A DNA stretch of 64,000 bases, from the NCBI RefSeq assembly GCF_003173755.1, contig NZ_CP029553.1, positions 4,178,001 to 4,242,000 on the forward strand. The letters run 5' to 3'. Source of the DNA: Methylobacterium terrae (lineage in GTDB: Bacteria; Pseudomonadota; Alphaproteobacteria; Rhizobiales; Beijerinckiaceae). The translations under genes and the position numbers were made by a program. Below, in pieces: positions 47,869 to 57,006 of the stretch. The stretch's first letter is position 1, and every line of letters starts with the position of its first letter. A model generated the notes under the pieces. That model was not told the origin of the DNA and ran no database searches. It saw only the letters and a program-made list of their open reading frames with translations.

Positions 47869-49167
47869 TTACGCGCCGCCGCACTTCTTCGTCTTGGTGT
47901 TGTAGTTGCCGCACTTGAGCTGCACCCAGTCGGCCTCGAGGTCCTTCGAGCCGTCGAGCTGCTTCGACCACGCCTCGCCGGGGATCAGCTCCTTGGTCTT
48001 CCACACCACGTCGAACTGGCCGGTCGCCTCGATCTCACCGATGAAGACGGGCTTCGTGATGTGGTGGTTCGGCAGCATCTTGGCGGTGCCGCCGGTGAGG
48101 TTCGCCTGCTCGATGCCCGGCAGCGCGTCGATCACCTTGTCGGGGTTGGTGCTGCCGGCCTTCTCGACCGCCTTCACCCACATGTTGAAGCCGATGTAGC
48201 TCGCCTCCATCGGGTCGTTGGTGACGGCCTTGGGATTCTTCTTGAACGCCTGCCAGCGCTTGATGAACGCCTCGTTCTCCGGCGTCTTGATCGACTCGAA
48301 GTAGTTCCAGGCGGCGAGGTGGCCGACGAGCGGCTTGGCGTCGATGCCGGCCAGCTCCTCCTCGCCGACCGAGAAGGCCATCACCGGGATGTCGGTGGCC
48401 TTGATGCCCTGGTTGCCGAGTTCCTTGTAGAACGGCACGTTGGCATCGCCGTTGACGGTCGAGACCACCGCGGTCTTCTTGCCGGCGGAGCCGAACGCCT
48501 TGATCTTCGACACCTCCGTCTGCCAGTCCGAGAAACCGAACGGGGTGTAGTTGATCATGATGTCCTCGTCCTTCACCCCCTTGGACTTGAGGTAGGCTTC
48601 GAGGATCTTGTTGGTGGTGCGCGGGTAGACGTAGTCCGTGCCCTCCAGCACCCAGCGCTTCACGCTGCCGCCATCCTCCGACATCAGGTAGTCGACGGCC
48701 GGGATCGCCTGCTGGTTCGGCGCAGCGCCGGTGTAGAACACGTTGCGCTCGCTCTCCTCGCCCTCGTACTGGACGGGGTAGAACAGGATGTTGTTGAGCT
48801 CCTTGAACACCGGCAGCACGGACTTGCGCGACACGCTGGTCCAGCAGCCGAACACCGCCGCGACCTTGTCCTTGGCGATCAGCTCGCGCGCCTTCTCGGC
48901 GAAGAGCGGCCAGTTCGAGGCCGGATCGACCACCACCGCCTCGAGCTTCTTGCCGAGCACGCCGCCCTTCTTGTTCTGCTCGTCGATGAGCATCAGCATG
49001 ACGTCTTTGAGCGTCGTCTCGGAGATCGCCATCGTGCCCGAGAGCGAGTGCAGGATGCCGACCTTGATGGTCTCCTGCGCCGAGGCGGCCGTGGTCGCCA
49101 GCGTGCCGAGCGCCAACCCGCCCGCGACCGCGGCGCGCGAGAGCCAACCCTTCCACGTCATGTTCAT
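47869..49167 (-). CDS. urtA: Urea ABC transporter substrate-binding protein UrtA
   Basis: 432 aa. Signal peptide about residues 1-30 (ALGTLATTAASA). Mature part has KVGILHSLSGTMAISE, VFGCWTSVSRKSVLPVF, FYPVQYEGEESERNVFYTGA and the AIPAVDYL segment, all specific for UrtA among LivJ-like proteins. ATG at 49167 with GGGAG close by. Preceded by a sigma-54 promoter, fitting nitrogen-starvation control. No urease gene is in the window. Confidence 0.94.
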   Translation of the reverse strand: MNMTWKGWLSRAAVAGGLALGTLATTAASAQETIKVGILHSLSGTMAISETTLKDVMLMLIDEQNKKGGVLGKKLEAVVVDPASNWPLFAEKARELIAKDKVAAVFGCWTSVSRKSVLPVFKELNNILFYPVQYEGEESERNVFYTGAAPNQQAIPAVDYLMSEDGGSVKRWVLEGTDYVYPRTTNKILEAYLKSKGVKDEDIMINYTPFGFSDWQTEVSKIKAFGSAGKKTAVVSTVNGDANVPFYKELGNQGIKATDIPVMAFSVGEEELAGIDAKPLVGHLAAWNYFESIKTPENEAFIKRWQAFKKNPKAVTNDPMEASYIGFNMWVKAVEKAGSTNPDKVIDALPGIEQANLTGGTAKMLPNHHITKPVFIGEIEATGQFDVVWKTKELIPGEAWSKQLDGSKDLEADWVQLKCGNYNTKTKKCGGA

Positions 49168-49202
49168 CGTCTCCCTGGGCCGATGCGGCCGGGACCCGTT
49201 CC

Positions 49203-49217
49203 GCAAGGGCCGTGCCA
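49203..49217 (-). promoter_or_regulatory. Sigma-54 (RpoN) promoter of urtABCDE
   Basis: Minus-strand reading TGGCAC-GGCCC-TTGC, an exact match to the -24/-12 consensus (TGGCAC-N5-TTGC). The predicted start of transcription is near 49191, about 24 bases before the urtA ATG. An activator such as NtrC should bind upstream (49220-49400); no certain NtrC site was found by eye. Confidence 0.8.
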
Positions 49218-49421
49218 AGCAGGATCTCGAAAAGGTTCCCGCGGGCTCGGGCTCAAATTCTGGGCATGCGCCGGATTTCGGAGCCGTCTGCTCATTTTTC
49301 GCCGGTACACATGCCCGTCGAGGCGCCATTCTGCCTAGACCGGCAGCAAGGCTACGCTTGCGCCGGCCGTGCCCTAGGTTTCTCGCGGGACCCAAGTCGT
49401 CGAGGCGCGAGGAGAACCGGG

Positions 49422-51086
49422 GTGATCGAGGACCTCTGGTACAAGAACGCGGTGATCTACTGCCTCTCGGTCGGCTCCTTCATGGATGCCAACGGCGACG
49501 GCATCGGCGATTTCGAGGGGCTGGAGCGGCGCCTCGACTATCTGCTCGGGCTCGGGGTGACGGCGATCTGGCTGCACCCGTTCCAGCCCTCGCCGAACCG
49601 CGACCACGGCTACGACATCGCCGATTACTACAGCGTCGATCCCCGCTACGGCACGCTCGGCGACTTCGTCGCCTTCACGCACGCCGCGAAGCAAAGAGGC
49701 ATGCGGGTGCTGATCGACCTCGTGGTCAACCACACCTCCGACCAGCATCCGTGGTTCAAGGAGGCCCGCGCGAACCCCGAGGCCCGCACCCGCGACTGGT
49801 ACGTCTGGTCGAAGACGAAGCCGGCCAACGCCCACGAGGGCATGGTCTTCCCGGGGGTGCAGAAGAGCACCTGGACCTACGACAAGGACGCCAAGGCCTG
49901 GTACTTCCACCGCTTCTACGACTTCCAGCCCGACCTCAACACCGCCAATCCCCACGTCCAGGCCGAGATCCTGAAGATCATGGGGTTCTGGATCCAGCTC
50001 GGCGTCTCGGGCTTCCGGATGGACGCGGTGCCGTTCGTGATCGCCGAGAAGGGGCCGGAGGTCTCGGGCGAGCCGCGCGAGCAGTTCGAGCTCCTGCGGC
50101 TGTTCCGCGAGTTCCTGCAATGGCGCCAGGGCGACGCCATCATCCTGGCGGAGGCCAACATCCTGCCGCGCCAGGACCTCGACTATTTCGGCGACGACGC
50201 CGACCGCATGCACATGATGTTCAACTTCCAGGTCAACCAGGCCCTGTTCTACGCGCTCGCCTCGGCCGATTCGCGCCCGCTGGTGAAGGCGCTGGAGAAG
50301 ACCTGGAACCGGCCGCCCTCCGGCCAGTGGGCGATCTTCCTGCGCAACCACGACGAGCTCGACCTCGGGCGGCTCACCGAGAAGCAGCGCCAGGCCGTGT
50401 TCCAGGCCTTCGGCCCCGAGCCCGACATGCAGCTCTACGGCCGCGGCATCCGCCGGCGCCTCGCGCCGATGCTCGGCGGCGACCGGCGCCGGATCGAGCT
50501 CGCCTACAGCCTGATGTTCACCCTGCCGGGCACCCCGGTGCTGCGCTACGGCGACGAGATCGGCATGGGCGACGACCTCTCGCTGCCCGAGCGCGACTGC
50601 GCCCGCACGCCGATGCAGTGGTCGCACGAGCCGCAGGGCGGCTTCACGCTCAGCGACGAGCCGGAATCGCCGCCGATCCACGAGGGGCCGTACGCCTACA
50701 GCCATGTCAACGCGGCGGCGCAGCGCTGCGCGCCGGAATCGCTCCTCAACTGGATGGAGCGCATCATCCGCATGCGCAAGGAGGTGCCGGAGATCGGCTG
50801 GGGCGAGTTCACGGTTCTCGAGACCGGCCATCCGGGCGTCCTCGCCATCCGGTACGACTGGCGCAACAACTCGGTCCTGTGCCTGCACAATCTCGTGGCC
50901 GAGCCGCGCGAGGTCTCCTTCGCCACCGGCCTCGACGGCGACGGCCGCAACCTGATCGACCTCCTCACCGGCCAGCGCAGCCTCGCCGACGACGACGGCC
51001 GGCACCGCGTGCTGATGGAAGGCTACGGGTACCGGTGGTACCGGGTCGGGGGATTGGACTACCTGCTGCGGCGAAGCGAGATCTGA
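49422..51086 (+). CDS. GH13 trehalose synthase-like alpha-amylase family enzyme
   Basis: 554 aa. GH13 catalytic barrel: DLVVNHTSD (region I), GFRMDAVPF with the nucleophile Asp (II), ILAEAN with the acid Glu (III) and FLRNHDEL with the third acid (IV). The stretch IWLHPFQPSPNRDHGYDIAD and the FLRNHDEL form resemble TreS, which interconverts maltose and trehalose. It lacks a fused maltokinase domain and no glycogen/trehalose gene is adjacent, so another GH13 activity is possible. GTG at 49422 with GAGGAG upstream; it is divergent from urtA. Confidence 0.8.
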   Translation: MIEDLWYKNAVIYCLSVGSFMDANGDGIGDFEGLERRLDYLLGLGVTAIWLHPFQPSPNRDHGYDIADYYSVDPRYGTLGDFVAFTHAAKQRGMRVLIDLVVNHTSDQHPWFKEARANPEARTRDWYVWSKTKPANAHEGMVFPGVQKSTWTYDKDAKAWYFHRFYDFQPDLNTANPHVQAEILKIMGFWIQLGVSGFRMDAVPFVIAEKGPEVSGEPREQFELLRLFREFLQWRQGDAIILAEANILPRQDLDYFGDDADRMHMMFNFQVNQALFYALASADSRPLVKALEKTWNRPPSGQWAIFLRNHDELDLGRLTEKQRQAVFQAFGPEPDMQLYGRGIRRRLAPMLGGDRRRIELAYSLMFTLPGTPVLRYGDEIGMGDDLSLPERDCARTPMQWSHEPQGGFTLSDEPESPPIHEGPYAYSHVNAAAQRCAPESLLNWMERIIRMRKEVPEIGWGEFTVLETGHPGVLAIRYDWRNNSVLCLHNLVAEPREVSFATGLDGDGRNLIDLLTGQRSLADDDGRHRVLMEGYGYRWYRVGGLDYLLRRSEI

Positions 51087-51112
51087 GGATCCGCTTCGGC
51101 GACTGTGCTCCT

Positions 51113-51147
51113 CCCATCCACGACGTCATCCTGAGGTCGTGGATGGG
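51113..51147. repeat. 12-bp inverted repeat downstream of the GH13 gene
   Basis: CCCATCCACGAC (51113-51124) and GTCGTGGATGGG (51136-51147) with an 11-base loop GTCATCCTGAG, followed by AAAAC on the plus strand. The GTCATCCTGAGG word is common in intergenic repeats of this bacterial group. It may stop transcription of the GH13 gene, though the tail has no T-run. Confidence 0.6.
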
Positions 51148-51238
51148 AAAACTATCGAAGAGCGGCCGACGGGAGCGCGGCACCTTGCCCGCATGCGGCG
51201 GAAGCAGGGAGACAGGCTCGCGACCGCCGCCCTCCCCC

Positions 51239-51499
51239 TCAGGCCCCCATCTCCGCCGGCACGCCCCCCTTCCCCGCCTCCTCCGACGAGAACTCCCCCT
51301 CCGGCCAGTCCGACCAGACGACGTCGCGGTAGATCGGCAGGCAGACGCCGATCCGCTTGTATTCCGCGATGCGGTTGCGGACCGTGCGGACCGAGACGCC
51401 GAGCATCTTGGCGGCGTGGGTGCGGTTGCCGCGGCAACGGATGAGCGTCTCGATGACGAGCTTGCGCTCGGCCTCGGCGAGGGTGGTCGCTGGCGCCAT
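51239..51499 (-). CDS. Stand-alone Fis-type helix-turn-helix protein
   Basis: 86 aa. Residues 7-50 match the Fis/NtrC C-terminal DNA-binding unit (LAEAERKLVIETLIRCRGNR then THAAKMLGVSVRTVRNRIAE), including the recognition helix. There is no receiver or AAA+ domain, so it is a lone DNA-binding protein resembling the C-terminus of FlbD/NtrC. The tail is acidic. ATG at 51499 has AGGAGG upstream. A perfect CtrA box lies about 80 bases upstream, linking it to cell-cycle or motility control. Confidence 0.8.
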   Translation of the reverse strand: MAPATTLAEAERKLVIETLIRCRGNRTHAAKMLGVSVRTVRNRIAEYKRIGVCLPIYRDVVWSDWPEGEFSSEEAGKGGVPAEMGA

Positions 51500-51575
51500 G
51501 CTGCGTTCCTCCTGGTGACGAGGGACCCCGGGCTTTGCTTGTTGTTGTGACCGGGTAAAAGCTGCGCAATCAGGG

Positions 51576-51591
51576 TTAACAAGTCGTTAAC
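51576..51591. promoter_or_regulatory. CtrA-type box TTAAC-N6-TTAAC
   Basis: TTAAC (51576-51580), six bases AAGTCG, TTAAC (51587-51591). This equals the full CtrA consensus TTAA-N7-TTAA, and because each half is part of GTTAAC it reads the same on both strands. It lies 77-92 bases before the Fis-type gene. Confidence 0.7.
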
Positions 51592-51955
51592 GGCAGGATC
51601 GATCGAAATCGGCGACGCCCTATGCTTGCATCGAGGGACGCGGACCGACAAGCAATACAATGATCGTCGCACGATCAGCGGGAGTTGTCGGCGAGAGGAG
51701 GGGCGGTCCGCCTCGGCATTCGGCCGCCGAGGAGCGCGACCGTGGAATCTCGACCGGCTCATGGCCCATGACGAGAGGGGTCGAACCCCGATGTTACGGC
51801 CGGGCTCGCCCGGCGAAACCGCACGGCCGGCGGGCGGCGGCCCCCCTTCGGCGCGGCGGGACGAGGGCATCGCGCCGCTCATCCCCGCCTCACCTCGGTC
51901 CCCCCGGCGACAGGTCTTGCTCCCGGACGCGCGCGATAAAAATCCGCGCGGGCGC
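51592..51955. other. Intergenic region between the Fis-type gene and cysK
   Basis: No convincing gene. It is GC-rich with small spurious frames. A tRNA-like GGGGTCGAACCCC at 51777-51789 is not part of a recognisable tRNA. Near cysK, CGCGCG arms flank an AT-rich loop (ATAAAAATC) at about 51928-51950. Confidence 0.4.
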
Positions 51956-52996
51956 TCAGGCGTCCGCCGGCACCAGCCCCGGATCGATCGTGCGCGGGCT
52001 CGCGAGCCAGTGCGGCACCGGCAGGTCGCGGGCGCGCAGGAAGCCGGGGTCGAACAGCTTCGAGGCGTAGCGGGTGCCGTAGTCGCACAGGATCGTCACG
52101 ACGGTGTGGCCGGGGCCGAGGTGGCGGGCGAGGCGGATCGCCCCCGCGACGTTGATGCCCGACGAGCCGCCGAGGCACAGGCCCTCCTCCTCCAGCAGGC
52201 CGAAGACCAGCGGCAGCGCCTCCGCATCGGGAATGCCGAAGGACACGTCCGGCCGGAACCCCTCGAGGTTGCCGGTGATGCGACCCTGGCCGATGCCCTC
52301 GGTGATCGAGGTGCCGGACGCCTTGAGCTCGCCGGTGGCGTAGTACGGGTGGAGCGCCGAGCCGTCGGGATCGGCGAGCCCGATCGTCACGCCCGGGTTG
52401 CGGGCGCGCAAGGCCGCCGCGGTGCCGGCGAGCGTGCCGCCGGTGCCGGCGGCGCAGACGAAGCCGTCGACCTTGCCCCCGGTCGCCTCCCAGATCTCCG
52501 GACCCGTCGTGGCGATGTGGGCCTCGCGGTTCGCCGTGTTGTCGAACTGGTCGGCGAAGAAGGCACCGCCGGGCTCGGTTTCGGCGAGCCGCGCGGCCAG
52601 GCGGCCTGCCACCTTCACGTAGTTGTTCGGGTTGGAGAACGGCACCGCCGGCACCTCGACGAGGTCGGCCCCGGCGAGCCGCAGCGCCTGCTTCTTCTCC
52701 GCCGACTGGGTGTCGGGGATCACGATCACGGTGCGGTAGCCCCGCGCCGCGCCGACCAGCGCGAGCCCGATTCCGGTATTGCCCGCCGTGCCCTCGACGA
52801 TGGTGCCGCCCGGCCGCAAGGTGCCGGCGCGCTCGGCGGCCTCGACCATGAACAGGGCGGCGCGGTCCTTCACCGACTGGCCCGGATTCAGGAACTCGGC
52901 CTTGCCCAGGATGGTGCAGCCGGTCTCCTCCGAGGCGCGCTTGAGGCGGATCAACGGCGTGCCGCCGATCGCGGCGAGGATGTCGGGGCGGATCAT
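51956..52996 (-). CDS. cysK: Cysteine synthase A (O-acetylserine sulfhydrylase)
   Basis: 346 aa PLP enzyme making cysteine from O-acetylserine and sulfide. Lys43 in NPGQSVKDRAA is the PLP lysine, EGTAGNTGIGLALV is the substrate loop, and GTGGTLAG binds the PLP phosphate. Longer at the C-terminus than E. coli CysK by about 25 residues. Start ATG at 52996. Divergent from the indolepyruvate oxidoreductase gene. Confidence 0.9.
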   Translation of the reverse strand: MIRPDILAAIGGTPLIRLKRASEETGCTILGKAEFLNPGQSVKDRAALFMVEAAERAGTLRPGGTIVEGTAGNTGIGLALVGAARGYRTVIVIPDTQSAEKKQALRLAGADLVEVPAVPFSNPNNYVKVAGRLAARLAETEPGGAFFADQFDNTANREAHIATTGPEIWEATGGKVDGFVCAAGTGGTLAGTAAALRARNPGVTIGLADPDGSALHPYYATGELKASGTSITEGIGQGRITGNLEGFRPDVSFGIPDAEALPLVFGLLEEEGLCLGGSSGINVAGAIRLARHLGPGHTVVTILCDYGTRYASKLFDPGFLRARDLPVPHWLASPRTIDPGLVPADA

Positions 52997-53206
52997 CGCG
53001 GGGCCATCCGGGCTCGAGCGGGCGCGAAGGGCCCGCGGGTGGCGGTGATGCCGCGAAACCGGAGGGGCGGCAAGGCTCGGCTGCCTGGAACGGCTCCAGG
53101 GCGCGTTGACGGCCGCCCCCGGAAATGTCAGCCTTACTGCCATATTCGCGTGGTCCCGAGAGGCCGGAGGAACCGGTCCCCACCGCGCCAGGAGGAGGAA
53201 CACGCG

Positions 53207-56200
53207 ATGGGCTCGCCCGCGACCACCCCGTCCCTTCGGTCGGTCAGCCTCGACGACAAGTACGATCTCTCCCGCGATCAGGTCTTCGTCACCGGCACTC
53301 AAGCCGTGATCCGGATGCTGCTGATGCAGCACGCCCGCGACCGGGCGGCGGGGCTCAACACCGCGGGCTTCGTCTCGGGCTATCGCGGCTCGCCGATCGG
53401 CGGCCTCGACCAGAACCTGGTGCGGGCCAAGAAGGTGCTCGACAAGGCCGGAATCGTCTTCCAGCCCGGCCTCAACGAGGAGCTGGCCGCCACCGCGATC
53501 TGGGGCTCGCAGCAGGCCGAGATGCGGGGCGAGGGCCGCTACGACGGCGTGTTCGGCCTCTGGTACGGCAAGGGCCCGGGCGTCGACCGCTCCGGCGACG
53601 TGTTTCGCCACGCCAACATGGCCGGCACCTCGCGCCATGGCGGCGTGCTGGCGCTGATGGGCGACGACCACACGGCGGAATCCTCCACCGTCGCCCACCA
53701 GTCGGAATTCCATTTCGTCGACGTGATGAGCCCGATCCTGAACCCGGCCGGCGTGCAGGAGATCCTGGATTACGGCCTCTACGGCTACGCGATGAGCCGC
53801 TATTGCGGCACCTGGGTCGCCTTCAAGTGCATCAAGGAGAACATCGAATCGACCGCGAGCGTGGACGCGCGCCTCGACCGGGTGAAGATCGTTCTCCCCG
53901 ACGACTTCCTGATGCCGCCGGGCGGGCTCAACATCCGCACCCCGGACGGCATCCTGGAGCAGGAGGCCCGCCTCCAGGACTTCAAGCGCGACGCCATGCT
54001 GGCCTTCGTGCGCGCCAACAACCTCAACCGGATCGTTCTTTCAGGGGGACGCCAGCCGAAGATCGGGGTCATCACCGTCGGCAAGTCCTACCTCGACGTG
54101 CGCCAGGCGATGGACGACCTCGGCCTCGACGAGGTCAAGGCCAACGACATGGGGTTGCGGCTCTACAAGGTCGCCTGCCCGTGGCCGCTGTCGCGGCGGG
54201 AACTGGCGGCGTTCGCGGACGGCCTCGACCTCGTGATGGTGGTCGAGGAGAAGCGATCCCTGATCGAGGTGCAGCTGCGCGAGGAGCTGTACGGCTCCAG
54301 CCACCAGCCCGTCTGCATCGGCAAGCGCGACGAGGAGGGCCACTGGCTCTTCCCCGTGAAGGGCGCGCTCGATCCCAACGACATCGCGGTGGCGTTGGGC
54401 GAGCGCCTGCTGCGCTACCACCGCAACGACGACCTCGCGGGCCGCGTCGCCCGCCTCAAGGGCGCGCAGGAGCGGCTGGCCGCGACCGCCGACATCGCCG
54501 CGCGGATCCCGCATTTCTGCGCCGGCTGCCCGCACAATTCCTCGACCAAGGTGCCGGAGGGGATGCGGGCCTATGCGGGCATCGGCTGCCACTACATGGC
54601 GCAGTGGATGGACCGCGAGACCGACGGCTTCACCCAGATGGGCGGCGAGGGCGCGAACTGGATCGGCGAGAACAGCTTCTCGAAGCGCGGCCACGTGTTC
54701 CAGAACCTCGGCGACGGCACCTACAACCATTCGGGGTCGCTGGCTTTGCGCTGGGCCGTCGATACCGGCACGACGATCACCTACAAGATCCTGTTCAACG
54801 ACGCGGTGGCGATGACCGGTGGCCAGCCGCACGAGGGCGGGCTCACCGTCGACCGCATCGCCGCGCAGGTGCGGGCAGAAGGCGTCGAGCGCATCGCCCT
54901 CGTCACCGACGAGCCGCACAAGTACCCCGCGACGGTGAGTTGGCCGCACGGGCTCACCATCCACCACCGCGACGAGCTGGACGCGGTGCAGCGGGAGCTG
55001 GCCACCGTGCCGGGCGTCTCGGTGATGATCTACGACCAGACCTGCGCCTCCGAGAAGCGCCGCCGGCGCAAGCGCAACGCCTATCCCGACCCCGACAAGC
55101 GCGTCATCATCAACGAGCTCGTCTGCGAGGGCTGCGGCGATTGCTCGGTGCAGTCGAACTGCGTCGCGGTGCAGCCGGTCGAGACCGAGTTCGGCCGCAA
55201 GCGCCGCATCGACCAGTCGGGCTGCAACAAGGACTTTTCCTGCGTGAAGGGGTTCTGCCCGTCCTTCGTGACGGTGCACGGCGCCAAGCCGCGGACGAAG
55301 CCGGTCGGCACCTCGGCGACGGCGACCGACGCGGCGCCGGATGCGGGCCTGCCCGAGCCCGCGATCCCGGAGATCGCCGGCACCTACAACCTGATCGTCA
55401 CCGGCGTCGGCGGCACCGGCGTGGTGACGATCGGGGCGATCCTCGGCATGGCGGCCCATCTCGAGGGCAAGGGCCTCGGGATGATCGACATGGCCGGCCT
55501 CGCCCAGAAGGGCGGCGCGGTGTTCAGCCACGTGCGCCTCGCCAGGAGCCAGGAGGACATCCACGCCATCCGGGTGGGTGCCGGCGCGGCCGACCTCGTG
55601 CTCGGCTGCGACCTCGTGGTCAGCGGCAACCGCAAGGTGCTGTCGGCGATCGCGAAGGGCCGCACCCACCTCGTCGTCAACACCGCCGAGGTGATGCCGG
55701 GCGAGTTCACCCGTCGGCCCGACTTCTCCCTGCCGGCCGAGCGGATCAAGCGGGCGATCCGCGAGGCAGCCGGGCCTGAGAGCGCCGACTTCACCGACGC
55801 GACGAGCCTCGCCGTCTCGGTGCTCGGCAATGCGCTCGCCGCCAACATGTTCATGCTGGGCTACGCCTGGCAGCGCGGGCGGGTGCCGCTGTCGCGCGCC
55901 GCGCTCGTGAAGGCAATCGAGCTCAACCGCGAGGCGGTGGCGATGAACCTCGCGGCCTTCGCCTGGGGACGGCGCGCGGCGGCCTCGCCTGAGACGATGC
56001 GGGCGGTCGAGGCACCGGCCCCGGACCTGGCGCCGGACCTCGACGGGGTGATCGCCAAGCGCGTCGCCTTCCTCACCGCCTACCAGGACGCTCCTTACGC
56101 CGAGCGCTACGCGAGGGCGATCACGGCCCTCCGGGCTCGGGAGGCGGCCGTGGTGCCCGGCCAGTCGGCGCTCGCCGAGGCCGCCGCCCGCTCGCTGTTC

Positions 56201-56701
56201 CGGCTGATGGCCTACAAGGACGAGTACGAGGTCGCGCGGCTCTACACCGACGGCAGCTTCCAGGCGCAAGTCGAGCGCACCTTCGAGGGCGAGGCCTTGC
56301 GCTACGAGTTCCACCTCGCGCCGCCGCTGCTCGCCCGCCGCGACCCTGCCACCGGCCGACCGCGCAAGATGACCTTCGGGCCGTGGATGCTGAAGGCCTT
56401 CGGGGTGCTGGCCCGGATGAAGGCCTTGCGCGGCACCGCTCTCGACCCGTTCGGCTACACGCAGGAGCGGCGCGAGGAGCGGCGGCTGGTGCAGGATTTC
56501 GAGGCCCTGCTGGCCGAGATCGCCCGCGACCTCACGCCGGCCAACCACGCCACGGCGGTGGGCTTGGCCGGCCTGCCCCAGCGCATCCGCGGCTACGGGC
56601 CGGTGAAGGCGCGGAACCTGGAGGCGGTGCGGGCCGAGGAGGCGGCGCTGCTGGCGCGGTTCCGCAGCAAGGAGGCCGCGCTCGCGACGGCGGCGGAGTA
56701 G
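53207..56701 (+). CDS. Single-chain indolepyruvate:ferredoxin oxidoreductase
   Basis: 1164 aa. Oxidative decarboxylation of aryl or branched 2-oxo acids to acyl-CoA with ferredoxin as acceptor, using thiamine diphosphate. N-terminal pyrimidine domain (VFVTGTQAVIRMLLMQHARD), then a TPP-binding part with GIGCHYMAQWMD and GGEGANWIGE; a 4Fe-4S patch with Cys640, Cys643, Cys646 and Cys651; a further Cys cluster (CNKDFSCVKGFC); and a gamma domain from about residue 727 with VTGVGGTGVVTIG. The C-terminal 300 residues are a DUF6537-type extension. ATG at 53207 after a very strong AGGAGGAGGAA. The one-chain form is usual in proteobacteria and probably serves aromatic amino acid breakdown. Confidence 0.9.
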   Translation: MGSPATTPSLRSVSLDDKYDLSRDQVFVTGTQAVIRMLLMQHARDRAAGLNTAGFVSGYRGSPIGGLDQNLVRAKKVLDKAGIVFQPGLNEELAATAIWGSQQAEMRGEGRYDGVFGLWYGKGPGVDRSGDVFRHANMAGTSRHGGVLALMGDDHTAESSTVAHQSEFHFVDVMSPILNPAGVQEILDYGLYGYAMSRYCGTWVAFKCIKENIESTASVDARLDRVKIVLPDDFLMPPGGLNIRTPDGILEQEARLQDFKRDAMLAFVRANNLNRIVLSGGRQPKIGVITVGKSYLDVRQAMDDLGLDEVKANDMGLRLYKVACPWPLSRRELAAFADGLDLVMVVEEKRSLIEVQLREELYGSSHQPVCIGKRDEEGHWLFPVKGALDPNDIAVALGERLLRYHRNDDLAGRVARLKGAQERLAATADIAARIPHFCAGCPHNSSTKVPEGMRAYAGIGCHYMAQWMDRETDGFTQMGGEGANWIGENSFSKRGHVFQNLGDGTYNHSGSLALRWAVDTGTTITYKILFNDAVAMTGGQPHEGGLTVDRIAAQVRAEGVERIALVTDEPHKYPATVSWPHGLTIHHRDELDAVQRELATVPGVSVMIYDQTCASEKRRRRKRNAYPDPDKRVIINELVCEGCGDCSVQSNCVAVQPVETEFGRKRRIDQSGCNKDFSCVKGFCPSFVTVHGAKPRTKPVGTSATATDAAPDAGLPEPAIPEIAGTYNLIVTGVGGTGVVTIGAILGMAAHLEGKGLGMIDMAGLAQKGGAVFSHVRLARSQEDIHAIRVGAGAADLVLGCDLVVSGNRKVLSAIAKGRTHLVVNTAEVMPGEFTRRPDFSLPAERIKRAIREAAGPESADFTDATSLAVSVLGNALAANMFMLGYAWQRGRVPLSRAALVKAIELNREAVAMNLAAFAWGRRAAASPETMRAVEAPAPDLAPDLDGVIAKRVAFLTAYQDAPYAERYARAITALRAREAAVVPGQSALAEAAARSLFRLMAYKDEYEVARLYTDGSFQAQVERTFEGEALRYEFHLAPPLLARRDPATGRPRKMTFGPWMLKAFGVLARMKALRGTALDPFGYTQERREERRLVQDFEALLAEIARDLTPANHATAVGLAGLPQRIRGYGPVKARNLEAVRAEEAALLARFRSKEAALATAAE

Positions 56702-56710
56702 GCCGCCTTC

Positions 56711-56919
56711 CTCCTCTCCCCGCGGGCGGGGAGAAGGCCGTGTCGCCGTTCAGGCGGCACGGCAAGCGAAGGCGCAGCCGGAGCGAGGGTGAGGGGGCGG
56801 TGCCGGATGAGGCTCGTCCGGAAATACCCCCTCACCCTCGCGGCGAACCTGCGGTTCACCACTCCCTTCACCCCCGCCGAGGGGGGTGAAGGCCTCTCCC
56901 CGCCCGGCGGGGAGAGGAG
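56711..56919. repeat. 209-bp palindromic intergenic element, copy A3
   Basis: Starts CTCCTCTCCCCGCGGGCGGG and ends CCGGCGGGGAGAGGAG, with inner GAGGGTGAGGGGGC facing CCCCCTCACCCTC. Right inner arm has diverged (CACCACTCCCTTCACCCCCG) compared with A1. It lies between the oxidoreductase and the DUF1989 gene, in a 305-base gap that otherwise holds no gene. Confidence 0.8.
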
Positions 56920-57006
56920 AAATCAGTGCCCCTTCCGACTCGTGTTTGTCCCTTCCCGCCGCTTCTGCCACTCCTGGCGCGCATCACTCCCACCCGGAGC
57001 CCCGGC

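Noticed and set aside
51777..51789. tRNA T-arm-like GGGGTCGAACCCC
   Set aside because: The loop has five bases instead of seven and no acceptor, D or anticodon arm can be drawn around it.
51626..53206. Extension of the indolepyruvate oxidoreductase frame far upstream
   Set aside because: It is antisense to cysK; the ATG at 53207 has an excellent ribosome-binding site and matches the family N-terminus.
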